Positions 44,428 to 53,160 of a stretch of 64,000 nucleotides of DNA are shown here, in pieces (position 1 is the first letter of the stretch; every line of letters starts with the position of its first letter). Source of the DNA: an uncultured Endomicrobiia bacterium (GTDB lineage: Bacteria > Elusimicrobiota > Endomicrobiia > DTEH01); the NCBI GenBank assembly GCA_937936785.1, contig CALDDQ010000003.1:50461-114460 (forward strand), in the 5' to 3' direction. Made by a program: the position numbers and the translations under genes. The notes under the pieces are model-generated. The model had not been told where the DNA came from and searched no databases. It saw only the letters and a program-made list of their open reading frames with translations.

Positions 44428-45516
44428 ATGAAAAAAATTTTAAAATGTTTAATATTAATTTTTATACTTCATGTTTTAGAAATTTCACTCAATGCACAAC
44501 AATATCCAAAATATGTTACAGGAGGTGTCCCTATTAACGATTATACTTTATTTGCAAACACTGGTTGGGATGGTAATTGGTACGTAGGGTATAATATGTG
44601 CTGGATAAAAAGATTCACTACAGATACTTTACCAGAAAATTTAGATTCTTACGCAAAAGTTTATATAGGTGCAAAACTTGGAAGAGCAAAAATTCAACAA
44701 AAACATAATTCAGCTCCGTGGGAAAAAGAATTTATCAACGGAAAAATTTATGTAGGATTATCTTCTACTCCAACTTGGAAATTCAATCAAAGATATTTTC
44801 TGTGTCTAACTAAAGATATCCCTTCAGAAGGTGACTTTGAAAATGCAATAACAACTACCGGTGAAGCAAGATGGTTTTACACAGAAGTTTCTTTAAAAGA
44901 TATAGATTTTAACTCAGACGTTTGGGTTTGTTTATACTCTGATACAGAATATTTAACTTCAGTATCTTCAGCACCAATACTTGCTGGTGGATGGCGAGAA
45001 CGAGGACAAAAAGATACTAATGTGTGGATAAATAACCAAATTAAAGGTGCTCCTCCTTTAAATATTAATAATTCATTAACTACTGGAATTCGTGCTTTTG
45101 ATGCTGCAATAGTGTTAAAATTTATTCCTAAAGAAAAAGTTAATGTTCCAGTTGAAATCATCGTATCAGACATTACTAATGGTAGAAAAGATACTGAGGA
45201 AAAAGTTTTTTTTATCTCAGCAATAACACCTAACATAGAACGACTCTGGATGGAAGTTTCTCAAGATCAAATTAACTGGACAAGAATTTCAAAATATATT
45301 TATCAACAACCATATTCTTTCAACCTTAGTTTGGATTCTGTTCCAAAAGAAATTTATGGCGATTTTTATTTAAGATTTGCCGCAAATGATATTTTTGAAA
45401 ATGTTGGATATACTTCACCAATACAACTAAACATTTCAAGGGTAGAAAATATAAAAAGTGATCCCAAACAACAAAAAAATGAATCGTTTAAAAATCAAGA
45501 AAAACAAAAAAAATAA
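44428..45516 (+). CDS. Secreted protein of unknown function
   Basis: A 362-residue protein with a signal peptide (about residues 1-22, ending SLNAQQ). The body is rich in Trp, Tyr and beta strands, with WYVGYNMCWIKRF (about 50-62) and a later Ig-like stretch (VPVEIIVSDITNGRKDTEEKVFFIS, then FYLRFAANDIFENVGYTSP) that looks like a beta-sandwich domain. The last about 20 residues are Lys/Gln-rich. I do not recognise the family. There is no terminal Phe, so it is probably a periplasmic or surface protein and not a barrel. It has a strong Shine-Dalgarno (AAGGAG) and follows parB by 36 nt. Confidence 0.65.
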   Translation: MKKILKCLILIFILHVLEISLNAQQYPKYVTGGVPINDYTLFANTGWDGNWYVGYNMCWIKRFTTDTLPENLDSYAKVYIGAKLGRAKIQQKHNSAPWEKEFINGKIYVGLSSTPTWKFNQRYFLCLTKDIPSEGDFENAITTTGEARWFYTEVSLKDIDFNSDVWVCLYSDTEYLTSVSSAPILAGGWRERGQKDTNVWINNQIKGAPPLNINNSLTTGIRAFDAAIVLKFIPKEKVNVPVEIIVSDITNGRKDTEEKVFFISAITPNIERLWMEVSQDQINWTRISKYIYQQPYSFNLSLDSVPKEIYGDFYLRFAANDIFENVGYTSPIQLNISRVENIKSDPKQQKNESFKNQEKQKK

Positions 45517-45543
45517 TAAAACAAAAATTTAACAATAATTTTA

Positions 45544-46452
45544 ATGAACAACAAATGTATCTTATTATTTTCTGGCGGGTTAGATAGTACTATAGTAGCA
45601 CATATTTTAAAAGAACAAAAAATTGATTTTATTCCTTTTAATCTAAAAACACCTTTTTGTCAGTGTAACACTACAAAAAGGTGCCAAAATATTATTTCAG
45701 AACTTAATATAAAAATACACACTGAACTTGCTGATAAAAGTTTTTTAGATATTATAAAAAATCCAAAGTTTGGTTACGGCTCTGCAATAAACCCTTGTTT
45801 GGACTGTAAAATTTATCTTTTTAAAAAAGCTAAACTGTTTATGATAAAAAATAATGCCAGTTTTATTGCTACAGGCGAAGTTTTAAGTCAACGTGATATG
45901 AGCCAACATATGTGGCAATTAAAAACTATTGAAAAAGAGTCTGTCCTAGAAGGATTAGTTTTACGTCCTCTAAGTGCAAAGTTGTTACCTGAGACTTTGC
46001 CTGAAAAAGAAAAAATTGTTAATAGAGAAAAATTATATTCTATCCATGGAAAAAGACGCATCGAACAAATTAAACTTGCACAAAAGTTTGGTCTTGAAGA
46101 TGTTTCATCTGGTTGTGGTTGTCTTTTAGCAGACAAAAATTATGTCCAAAAAATTAAAGATTTTTTTTCAAACTTCTCTGATTATGACATTGAAGATGCT
46201 GTTTTGCTACGAATCGGAAGACATTTTTATTTTAAAGGAACAAAAATTATTTTAGGAAAAAATGAAAAAGAAAACAATATCCTTGCTTCATATTATAAAA
46301 AAGAAAAGTTTTTGTTTGTTGAACCTGAAAATATAGGTCCTTCGGCTTTATGTTACATTAATTCTCCTGACAAAAATATTCCTAATTTAACACAAGATGA
46401 AATTATATCTCTTGCAAAAAGTTTAATAAAAAAATATTCTAAAAAAAATTAA
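45544..46452 (+). CDS. PP-loop ATPase related to tRNA thiolases
   Basis: A 302-residue protein beginning CILLFSGGLDSTIVAHIL, the PP-loop (SGGLDS) of adenylating enzymes such as MnmA and ThiI. PCLDCKIYLFKKAK (about 85-98) places a Cys-x-x-Cys where MnmA-type enzymes have a catalytic Cys, and GCGCL (about 195-199) adds another Cys cluster. A C-terminal domain of about 100 residues follows. It resembles the MnmA/ThiI-like proteins of anaerobes that lack the THUMP domain, so thiolation of tRNA is likely but not proven. Confidence 0.7.
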   Translation: MNNKCILLFSGGLDSTIVAHILKEQKIDFIPFNLKTPFCQCNTTKRCQNIISELNIKIHTELADKSFLDIIKNPKFGYGSAINPCLDCKIYLFKKAKLFMIKNNASFIATGEVLSQRDMSQHMWQLKTIEKESVLEGLVLRPLSAKLLPETLPEKEKIVNREKLYSIHGKRRIEQIKLAQKFGLEDVSSGCGCLLADKNYVQKIKDFFSNFSDYDIEDAVLLRIGRHFYFKGTKIILGKNEKENNILASYYKKEKFLFVEPENIGPSALCYINSPDKNIPNLTQDEIISLAKSLIKKYSKKN

Positions 46453-46475
46453 TATATTTCATTTTGAAAAAAAAT

Positions 46476-46547
46476 TGCCCCCAGGAGGATTTGAACCTCT
46501 ATCACAAGCTCCGGAGGCTCGTGCTTTATCCATTAAGCTATGGGGGC
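46476..46547 (-). tRNA. tRNA-Arg (anticodon CCG)
   Basis: A 72-nt tRNA: acceptor GCCCCCA/TGGGGGC, discriminator A, anticodon stem CGAGC/GCTTG around loop CTCCGGA (anticodon CCG, reading CGG), T arm AGAGG-TTCAAAT-CCTCC. No CCA is encoded. It starts 3 nt after the alaS stop on the same strand, so it is probably cut from the alaS transcript; AATTTTTTTT follows directly. Confidence 0.95.
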
Positions 46548-46550
46548 ATG

Positions 46551-49214
46551 TTAAAATATACTATTTTCTATAATTATTAACAAATCTTGTTCAGAAAAAA
46601 TTTTTTCTATTTTTCCACCACCTTGAATAAAATCTTTTCTTCCACCAGTTTTTATACCAAATTTTTGATTAATTGTTTTTGATATATTATCTAAAGAAAA
46701 ATTTTTTTCCATAGCCATACTGGTAATACGCATAACCAAACTTACTTTATCTTCTTTGTGTGAAAATAAAACTATCATTGCAGGTTTGTTTGTATATTTA
46801 GATATAATTTTATCACTTAAACTTCTTAATAACCCACCATCTACACCATAAATATTTTTTATTATCACTAAACAACCTTTAACTTCTTTTTCTAAATCTT
46901 TTGCTGTTCTTTCACTAATTTGTAATTTCATATTATTTAACTCTTGTAAAAAATCCTTATTTTGTTTTATTAACTTATCTATTTTTGTCTCAATGTCATT
47001 TTTTGTTGTAGACAATATTTCTGCTATATGAATTAACTTTTTTTCATCCTCTAACAATTTTTGATAAACTTTCCTTCCACAGATCGCTTCTATCCTTCTT
47101 AAATTTGTTCCGATAGAGTATTCCGATATAATTTTAAACATTCCAATTTCACCTGTATTTTTACAATGAGTTCCACCACAAAGTTCCATACTAAACGGTT
47201 GATCACCAATTGTTACAACCCTGACTTGGTCAGAATATTTTTCTTCAAACAACGCCATCGCTCCTTTACTTTTTGCTTCTTTTATATCTAATAGTTCTGT
47301 ATTAACATCTAAACAATCTAAAATTTTTTCGTTTACAATATTTTCTATCTTTTCTATTTCATAATCAGACAATTGTTTGTAATGTATAAAATCAAATCTA
47401 AAATAATCATCACTTACCAACGAACCTGACTGTGTAGATTGTTCTGACAAAACTGTTCTTAAAACTTTGTGTAACAAATGTGTTGCTGTGTGATGTCTCA
47501 TAATATCTTTTCTGCGTTCTATATTTATCTCTAACAAAATCTTATCATCTAACTTTATTTCTTCACCTATAACTTTACAAATATGAATAATCCTATTTTC
47601 AAACTTTTTAGTATCTTGCACTTCAGATATAACTTTTAATTTTTTGTCATAATAATTTAAATTTTTACTTTTTTCTTCAAATTTTGTATCCTGAATTTTA
47701 AACCACCCTTTATCACCAACTTGACCACCGGATTCACCATAAAATGGTGTTTTATCAACCAAAATTTGAACTAAATCATTCTTTTTAGCAATTTGTATAA
47801 CTTTACCATCTTTTATAATTGCTAAAACTTTACCTTCAACAATATATTTTTCATACCCTAGAAATTCTGTTACTGGAAACTGTTTAAATATTTCTGTCCT
47901 TACAACATCTACTCCTTTCCAAGATGATTTAGATAACTCTTTTGCTTTAAATAAAGCTGTCTTAAATTCTTCTATATCATACATAATTTTATTTTCAGTT
48001 AAAATTTCTCTTACTAATTCCTCAGGAAAACCATAAGTATCATATAACTTGAAAACTTCCTCTCCACTAACAAATTTTTTATCTGATGAGATAATTTCGT
48101 CTAATATTTTCATTCCGTTATCTAAAGTTTCCAAAAATTTTTCTTCTTCTGTTTTAATAACTAATGAAACTTTTTCTCTATGTAATTCTATCTCTGGATA
48201 CTGATTTTTCATAACTTCTACCACAGTAGGAATAATTTTATATAATACTGGTTCATTAACACCTAAAAGTTTTGCATATCGCATTCCTCGTCTAACAATT
48301 TTTCTTAACACATATCCTCGACCTTCGTTTGAAGGTAAAATTCCTTCACTGCAAACAAAAGTTATTGCTCTTAAATGATCAAGAATTGCATTAATATAAC
48401 TTGTATGTTTATCACCATATTTTTTAAAAGCATAATCAGTATTTATGTGTTTTTTCAGTTCGTTTTTTATTGCAACAAAAGTGTCCGTTTCAAACACTGT
48501 TTTTAATTTGTTTATAACCATGTTTAACCGTTCAAGACCCATACCTGTGTCAATATTTTTTTGTGACAACGGTTTTAACTTACCATCTTGTTGGCAATCA
48601 AATTGTGTAAAAACTAAGTTCCACACTTCTAAATATCTGTCACAATCACACGCAGGATTACAGGTTGACTTTTTACATCCATAATCTTCTCCTAAATCAT
48701 ATAGTATCTCTGAACAAGGACCACAAGGTCCTGTATCTCCCATTCGCCAAAAATTAGTATCATCAGAAAGTTTGTAAATTTTAGAACTTTTATCCTGACC
48801 TAAAACTTTAGCCCAAATATTTAATGTTTCATCATCTTCTTTGTATACAGTAATATACAATCTTTTTTCATCTAAACCACATTCTTTGGTCAAAAATTTC
48901 CATGCGTACACAATTGCCTCTTCTTTGAAATAATCACCAAAAGAAAAATTGCCCAGCATTTCAAAAAATGTCAAATGTCTAAATGTATGACCAACACGTT
49001 CTATATCTGAGGTTCTAAAACATTTCTGAACAGATACTGCACGAGTTAAATTTTTCTTAAAACCTAAAAAATTATCTTTAAACTGTACCATACCTGCAGA
49101 AGTAAATAATAAAGTTGGATCTGAGGATGGAATTAACGAATCTGAATTTACAACTGTATGATTTAATCCTTCAAAATATTTTAAAAACTTTTTCCTCAAC
49201 TCGTAACTTGTCAT
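46551..49214 (-). CDS. alaS: Alanyl-tRNA synthetase
   Basis: An 887-residue class II synthetase of full length. The catalytic core opens with FLKYFEGLNHTVVNSDSLIPS and contains GMVQFKDNF and TFRHLTFFEMLGNFSFGDYFK. The editing domain has the zinc ligands HHTATHLLH and CGGTHCKNTG, and the C-terminal C-Ala region ends KTGGRKDFIQGGG. A short cluster of Cys (DYGCKKSTCNPACDCDRYLEVWN, here quoted in part as CNPACDCDR) lies in the catalytic half and is common in alaS of anaerobes. It lies downstream of hypA. Confidence 0.97.
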   Translation of the reverse strand: MTSYELRKKFLKYFEGLNHTVVNSDSLIPSSDPTLLFTSAGMVQFKDNFLGFKKNLTRAVSVQKCFRTSDIERVGHTFRHLTFFEMLGNFSFGDYFKEEAIVYAWKFLTKECGLDEKRLYITVYKEDDETLNIWAKVLGQDKSSKIYKLSDDTNFWRMGDTGPCGPCSEILYDLGEDYGCKKSTCNPACDCDRYLEVWNLVFTQFDCQQDGKLKPLSQKNIDTGMGLERLNMVINKLKTVFETDTFVAIKNELKKHINTDYAFKKYGDKHTSYINAILDHLRAITFVCSEGILPSNEGRGYVLRKIVRRGMRYAKLLGVNEPVLYKIIPTVVEVMKNQYPEIELHREKVSLVIKTEEEKFLETLDNGMKILDEIISSDKKFVSGEEVFKLYDTYGFPEELVREILTENKIMYDIEEFKTALFKAKELSKSSWKGVDVVRTEIFKQFPVTEFLGYEKYIVEGKVLAIIKDGKVIQIAKKNDLVQILVDKTPFYGESGGQVGDKGWFKIQDTKFEEKSKNLNYYDKKLKVISEVQDTKKFENRIIHICKVIGEEIKLDDKILLEINIERRKDIMRHHTATHLLHKVLRTVLSEQSTQSGSLVSDDYFRFDFIHYKQLSDYEIEKIENIVNEKILDCLDVNTELLDIKEAKSKGAMALFEEKYSDQVRVVTIGDQPFSMELCGGTHCKNTGEIGMFKIISEYSIGTNLRRIEAICGRKVYQKLLEDEKKLIHIAEILSTTKNDIETKIDKLIKQNKDFLQELNNMKLQISERTAKDLEKEVKGCLVIIKNIYGVDGGLLRSLSDKIISKYTNKPAMIVLFSHKEDKVSLVMRITSMAMEKNFSLDNISKTINQKFGIKTGGRKDFIQGGGKIEKIFSEQDLLIIIENSIF

Positions 49215-49260
49215 CTTTTTCTAAATTTATATATTTAATAACACGACTAATTATTTAAAA

Positions 49261-49602
49261 CTATTCCAATTCAATTTTTTCTATAAAAACATCCTTGCCA
49301 GATAAAATATCAAAATTTATACTTCCACAACTACACTTTAATACAGCATCAGTAAATACTTTATCACAAGATTTACATTTTATTCTAACATCTTGAATTT
49401 TATATTCTAACTCAACATTCTCAAAATCTGTGCCTTTAAATATATGATCTCTTAATGAATGGTTTAAAAAATCTTTATCAATTCCTGATGCTTTACCTAT
49501 TATGATTACTACTTTTTTTAATTTTTTGAATTTATTTTCTTCTGTTTTTATATGAGAAAAAATTACTGAAGCTAAATCTTTTGCTAAACCAAGTTCATGC
49601 AT
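49261..49602 (-). CDS. hypA: Hydrogenase nickel-insertion protein HypA
   Basis: A 113-residue protein. The N-terminal MHEL with His2 is the nickel site, and the zinc domain CKSCDKVF...CSCGS (about 75-93) is standard. It delivers Ni to the large subunit of [NiFe] hydrogenases with HypB. A Shine-Dalgarno (AGGAG) lies 6 nt before the ATG. It sits just after a hydrogenase maturation protease gene. No hydrogenase structural gene is in the window. Confidence 0.93.
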   Translation of the reverse strand: MHELGLAKDLASVIFSHIKTEENKFKKLKKVVIIIGKASGIDKDFLNHSLRDHIFKGTDFENVELEYKIQDVRIKCKSCDKVFTDAVLKCSCGSINFDILSGKDVFIEKIELE

Positions 49603-49632
49603 AAAAAATCTCCTATTTAAAAATAAGTGTTC

Positions 49633-50145
49633 CTATATCCAATCTTTAATCTGTTTTATTAATATATCTGCAGTTTTTTTTACTTCACAAGAAAGTGTCT
49701 CTCCATAGGATATATCGTTCACTTTTATACCTACAATATAAATTTCTGGTTTAACATATCCTGCCATCTGTAACTCAAAATATTCTATTATCGTAGGTAA
49801 AGAAATATTGTGAGTAGAAAAAGTATAGTTTTGTATATTTGATTCAGATAAAATTATAACTTTTTTATCTGTTTCAACTTTTGTCCCTATCGCATCAAAA
49901 AAAATTATTGTATTTGGCGAAGATGCAATTATCTTGTTCAAATAATTCTCTAAACTTGTTCCTACATTATATAATCTAACTTTATTCGGTAACACTGTCC
50001 CATACTCTTGTATTAAATTTTCTATAATGTAAACACCAACTTTATCATCATTCTTCATTATATTTCCTAAACCAATAAAAACTGTTTTTTCTGGTTTTAT
50101 AATACATTTTAGCAAACTTTCAAAATCTATATATGTTTTTTCCAT
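49633..50145 (-). CDS. Hydrogenase maturation protease (HycI/HyaD type)
   Basis: A 170-residue endopeptidase that trims the C-terminus of a [NiFe] hydrogenase large subunit after Ni insertion. VFIGLGNIMKNDDKVGVYII (about 19-38) holds the family motif GxGNxxxxDDGxG in a variant form with Lys for the third Gly, and FFDAIG (about 83-88) supplies the second acidic metal ligand. Its start is 1 nt after the mtnA stop. The presence implies a hydrogenase with a cleavable tail elsewhere. Confidence 0.88.
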   Translation of the reverse strand: MEKTYIDFESLLKCIIKPEKTVFIGLGNIMKNDDKVGVYIIENLIQEYGTVLPNKVRLYNVGTSLENYLNKIIASSPNTIIFFDAIGTKVETDKKVIILSESNIQNYTFSTHNISLPTIIEYFELQMAGYVKPEIYIVGIKVNDISYGETLSCEVKKTADILIKQIKDWI

Positions 50146-50146
50146 C

Positions 50147-51175
50147 TTAAAAACATAAAAATTTATAAGGATACGTAAAAACTTTTTTCTCTGTAATTAT
50201 TGCAGAAATATTTTTTGCCTCAGTTATATCAAATGCAGGGTTATAAACTTGTGCTCCTTTTAAAGTAATTAATTTTTTATTAATATACTTAACTTCTTCT
50301 TCAGACCTTTCTTCAATAGGTATCTTTGTGCCATCTTCAATTGAAGTATCTATAGTAGAAGTAGGTGCTACTACAAAAAATTTTATTTTATGATACTTTG
50401 CCAATATACTTAAAGAATATGTCCCAATTTTGTTTGCAGTATCACCATTCCTTGCAATTCTATCTGCTCCAACAATTACATAATCAACATTTCTGTTTTT
50501 TATAACAAAACCTGCCATATTGTCAGTAATAAGTTCACAAGGAACACCTGATTTCATAAGTTCAAACATTGTTAATCTTGCTCCTTGTAAATATGGTCGT
50601 GTCTCATCAACAAAAACTTTTTTAACTTTACCTTGGTTGTATGCTTCTATTATTACACCTAATGCAGTCCCAACTGATGATGTTGCAAGCGATCCGGCAT
50701 TGCAATGTGTTAATATTGTAGCATCTCTCTTTATAAGTTTTGCTCCTGTTTTTGATATTTTAGTATTACAAACAATATCCTCATTATGAATCTTTTTTGC
50801 TTCCAATAAAACTTTTTCAAAAATGTTGTTATCTTTTTCGTTATAAATATCAATAGCATACTTTCGTATTCTTTCTACAGCCCAAAAAAGGTTTACTGCT
50901 GTAGGACGAGTTGAAACTAAATTTTTTGCAATTTTATTTACCCGGCAAATAAAATCGTTATAATTTTTTGTTGACAAGTTTTTAAGTCCTAATGCAAATC
51001 CGTAACCAGATGATACACCTATCGCCGGTGCACCACGAATTACCATATTTTTTATACATCTGGCAACATCAATATAAGTCTTACATTTTACATAAGATAT
51101 TTTAAAAGGAAGTTTCTTTTGATCCAAAATATATAAAAAATTATCTTTCCAAAATAAAGTTTTAATTTCTGACAT
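50147..51175 (-). CDS. mtnA: S-methyl-5-thioribose-1-phosphate isomerase
   Basis: A 342-residue enzyme of methionine salvage, fold-related to eIF2B. Signatures are MVIRGAPAIGVSSGYGFA (about 47-64), TRPTAVNLFWA (about 96-106), ILTHCNAGSLAT (catalytic Cys about 160) and VIVGADRIARNGDTANKIGTY (catalytic Asp). The ATG at 51175 is preferred; an upstream TTG at 51211 overlaps the DUF167 gene. Homologues also act as general aldose-1-phosphate isomerases. It lies in a mixed housekeeping operon. Confidence 0.94.
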   Translation of the reverse strand: MSEIKTLFWKDNFLYILDQKKLPFKISYVKCKTYIDVARCIKNMVIRGAPAIGVSSGYGFALGLKNLSTKNYNDFICRVNKIAKNLVSTRPTAVNLFWAVERIRKYAIDIYNEKDNNIFEKVLLEAKKIHNEDIVCNTKISKTGAKLIKRDATILTHCNAGSLATSSVGTALGVIIEAYNQGKVKKVFVDETRPYLQGARLTMFELMKSGVPCELITDNMAGFVIKNRNVDYVIVGADRIARNGDTANKIGTYSLSILAKYHKIKFFVVAPTSTIDTSIEDGTKIPIEERSEEEVKYINKKLITLKGAQVYNPAFDITEAKNISAIITEKKVFTYPYKFLCF

Positions 51176-51198
51176 GGTAATTGTGATGTGCCAAATTT

Positions 51199-51465
51199 TT
51201 ATGGGATACAATCTAAAATCTGTCTAAAATCCTCTTCTGACTTTCCTTCAAGTTCTATCGTCTTCTCTTTACCTTTCTGTCCTTTGCGAATATAAACATT
51301 TTTTTCTTTAATCCCAAAAAATTCCGCTACAACTTTTTTTAGCACTTTATTAGTTTCCTCACTATCAACTTCTTTAGTAACAAGTTGAACTCGTAACACA
51401 GAACCTATCCGCGTAACAATTTCATTTTTTGTAGAACAAGGTAATACTCTCACTTTTATAATCAT
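51199..51465 (-). CDS. DUF167 (YggU-like) protein
   Basis: An 88-residue protein. It starts with IIKVRVLPCSTKNEIV and ends with the family's KGQKGKEKTIELEG block (the usual G-x-x-S-R-x-K-x-hydrophobic pattern). The function is unknown. In many bacteria it travels with yggS, proC and yggT, as here. Confidence 0.88.
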   Translation of the reverse strand: MIIKVRVLPCSTKNEIVTRIGSVLRVQLVTKEVDSEETNKVLKKVVAEFFGIKEKNVYIRKGQKGKEKTIELEGKSEEDFRQILDCIP

Positions 51466-51505
51466 AAAAAATTAATACCTCACAAGTTTCTTAAAAATAA
51501 ATTTT

Positions 51506-52327
51506 TTATAAAATTTTTGACAACTCTTTAGCACGGTTTTTCGCACTTTTAATTGCTTTTAAAAATATTTTTAATAACTGATTTTTATAAAAAACAGATA
51601 ACGCTTGTTGTGTTGTCCCACCCTTGGAAGTAACAGCTTCTTTTAATTCTTTCGCAGAAAAACATGATAAATTTAACATCTGAGCTGAACCTAGTATAGT
51701 TTGATTAACTAAAAGTTCTGCTTCTTTTTTGTTAAACCCAAATTTTGTTGCAATTTGTTGCATAATTTCTGATATGTAAAAAATATATGCAGGACCTGAA
51801 CCTGAAATTGCAGTAATAGAATCCATTTTGTTTTCATTAATAAAAATAACTTTTCCTCTTACTGAAAACAATTCTTTTACAAATAAATTTTGTTTTTTAG
51901 AAACATTTTTATTACAACACACTGCAGTTAATCCAAAACCTACCTTTAAAGGTAAGTTCGGCATACAACGTATAACTGAAACTTTTTTATTTAGAAAACT
52001 CTCTATAAAACACATTTTTACTCCTGCTGCTATTGATACTATCAACTTTTCTTGGTTAATAAAATGTCTTATTTCCTCTAAAACTAACTTTATTTGCTGA
52101 GGTTTCACTGCTAAAATTATTATATTAGTTATATTTGTTAATTCTTTATTGCAGTTTAAAGTTTGAACAAAATATTTTTTATTTAATAATTGTAACTTTT
52201 TTTTATCAATATCACTTACAAAAATATTTTCCGGTAACACATTTTTTATCAATAGCAAAGATTCAAGAACTATCTGTCCCATATTACCACAACCGATAAT
52301 TCCAAACTTGATTTTATCGTAATTCAT
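51506..52327 (-). CDS. proC: Pyrroline-5-carboxylate reductase
   Basis: A 273-residue NADPH-dependent enzyme, last step of proline synthesis. It has the Rossmann motif FGIIGCGNMGQIV (about 8-20), AVKPQQ (about 74), RCMPNLPLKVGFG (about 119) and the signature SGSGPAYIFYISEIM (about 171-185) followed by VTSKGGTTQQAL. Its ATG shares one base with the stop of yggS. Confidence 0.96.
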   Translation of the reverse strand: MNYDKIKFGIIGCGNMGQIVLESLLLIKNVLPENIFVSDIDKKKLQLLNKKYFVQTLNCNKELTNITNIIILAVKPQQIKLVLEEIRHFINQEKLIVSIAAGVKMCFIESFLNKKVSVIRCMPNLPLKVGFGLTAVCCNKNVSKKQNLFVKELFSVRGKVIFINENKMDSITAISGSGPAYIFYISEIMQQIATKFGFNKKEAELLVNQTILGSAQMLNLSCFSAKELKEAVTSKGGTTQQALSVFYKNQLLKIFLKAIKSAKNRAKELSKIL

Positions 52328-53028
52328 TATCTATCTCCAAAAAGTTTACTTCCTATTCTAATCATTGTTGAACCTTCTTCTAATGCTATTATATAATCAT
52401 TGCTCATACCCATAGAGATAACATTAAAATCTTGTAAGTTTTTATACTTTAAACTTATTTTTTCAAATAATCTTCTAACTCGACGGAAATATGGCCTTGT
52501 TAACTCCGGATTATCAAAATATGGTGCCATAGTCATTAATCCAGACAATTTTATATTACCAAATTTTTTAGACAAAAATTCTTCAATAAAGTTAATCGCA
52601 TATTCTTCTGAAATACCAAATTTTGTTTTTTCTTTAGAAACTTTTATCTCGAGTAAACATTTTTGAATTTTATTTATTTTTTGTGCTTCGGAATTTATTT
52701 TTTCTAAAAGTTTCATACTATCTACTGATTGAATATATTCTACATAACGAATTATTTTCTTTACTTTGTTTGTCTGTAAATGACCTATAAAATGCCAGAT
52801 ATACTTCTGGTAGTCAAATTTCAAAGAACTAAAACCTAAAATTTTCTTCTCTAAACTTTGTACATAATTCTCACCTAAATCTTTTATTCCAAAATCAAAC
52901 AGTTTAGTTAATAAATTGGCATCTTCCACATATTTTGTTACTACAACAATAACAACATTACTACCAAATTTTTCTGTTTCTTTACTTATAATATCAAATC
53001 TCTTACCTATTTCACTTAATTTGCACAT
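52327..53028 (-). CDS. yggS: YggS/PLPBP family pyridoxal phosphate homeostasis protein
   Basis: A 233-residue single-domain PLP protein with the alanine racemase N-terminal fold. The PLP Lys is in VVVVTKYVED (about residue 31-35), followed by LGENYVQSLEKK, WHFIGHLQTNKVK, GLMTMAPY and the C-terminal SMGMSNDYIIALEEGSTMIRIGSKLFG. It buffers PLP in the cytoplasm. It heads the yggS-proC-DUF167 group. Confidence 0.95.
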   Translation of the reverse strand: MCKLSEIGKRFDIISKETEKFGSNVVIVVVTKYVEDANLLTKLFDFGIKDLGENYVQSLEKKILGFSSLKFDYQKYIWHFIGHLQTNKVKKIIRYVEYIQSVDSMKLLEKINSEAQKINKIQKCLLEIKVSKEKTKFGISEEYAINFIEEFLSKKFGNIKLSGLMTMAPYFDNPELTRPYFRRVRRLFEKISLKYKNLQDFNVISMGMSNDYIIALEEGSTMIRIGSKLFGDR

Positions 53029-53160
53029 GTTCCTTTTATACTAAATTTTAGTTAAAAAATCAATTCCTTTCAAAAAAAACAGTTTTTTATCTCAGTTTTA
53101 TTAAAAGGAATTAACACCAAAAAACAATTTTTAGTAAGAAAAACTTATATTTTTTATACC

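Noticed and set aside
50147..51211. Longer starts from TTG for mtnA, hemL, parA and the propeller gene
   Set aside because: Each added stretch overlaps the upstream gene or lacks a ribosome site, and family alignments begin at the internal ATG.
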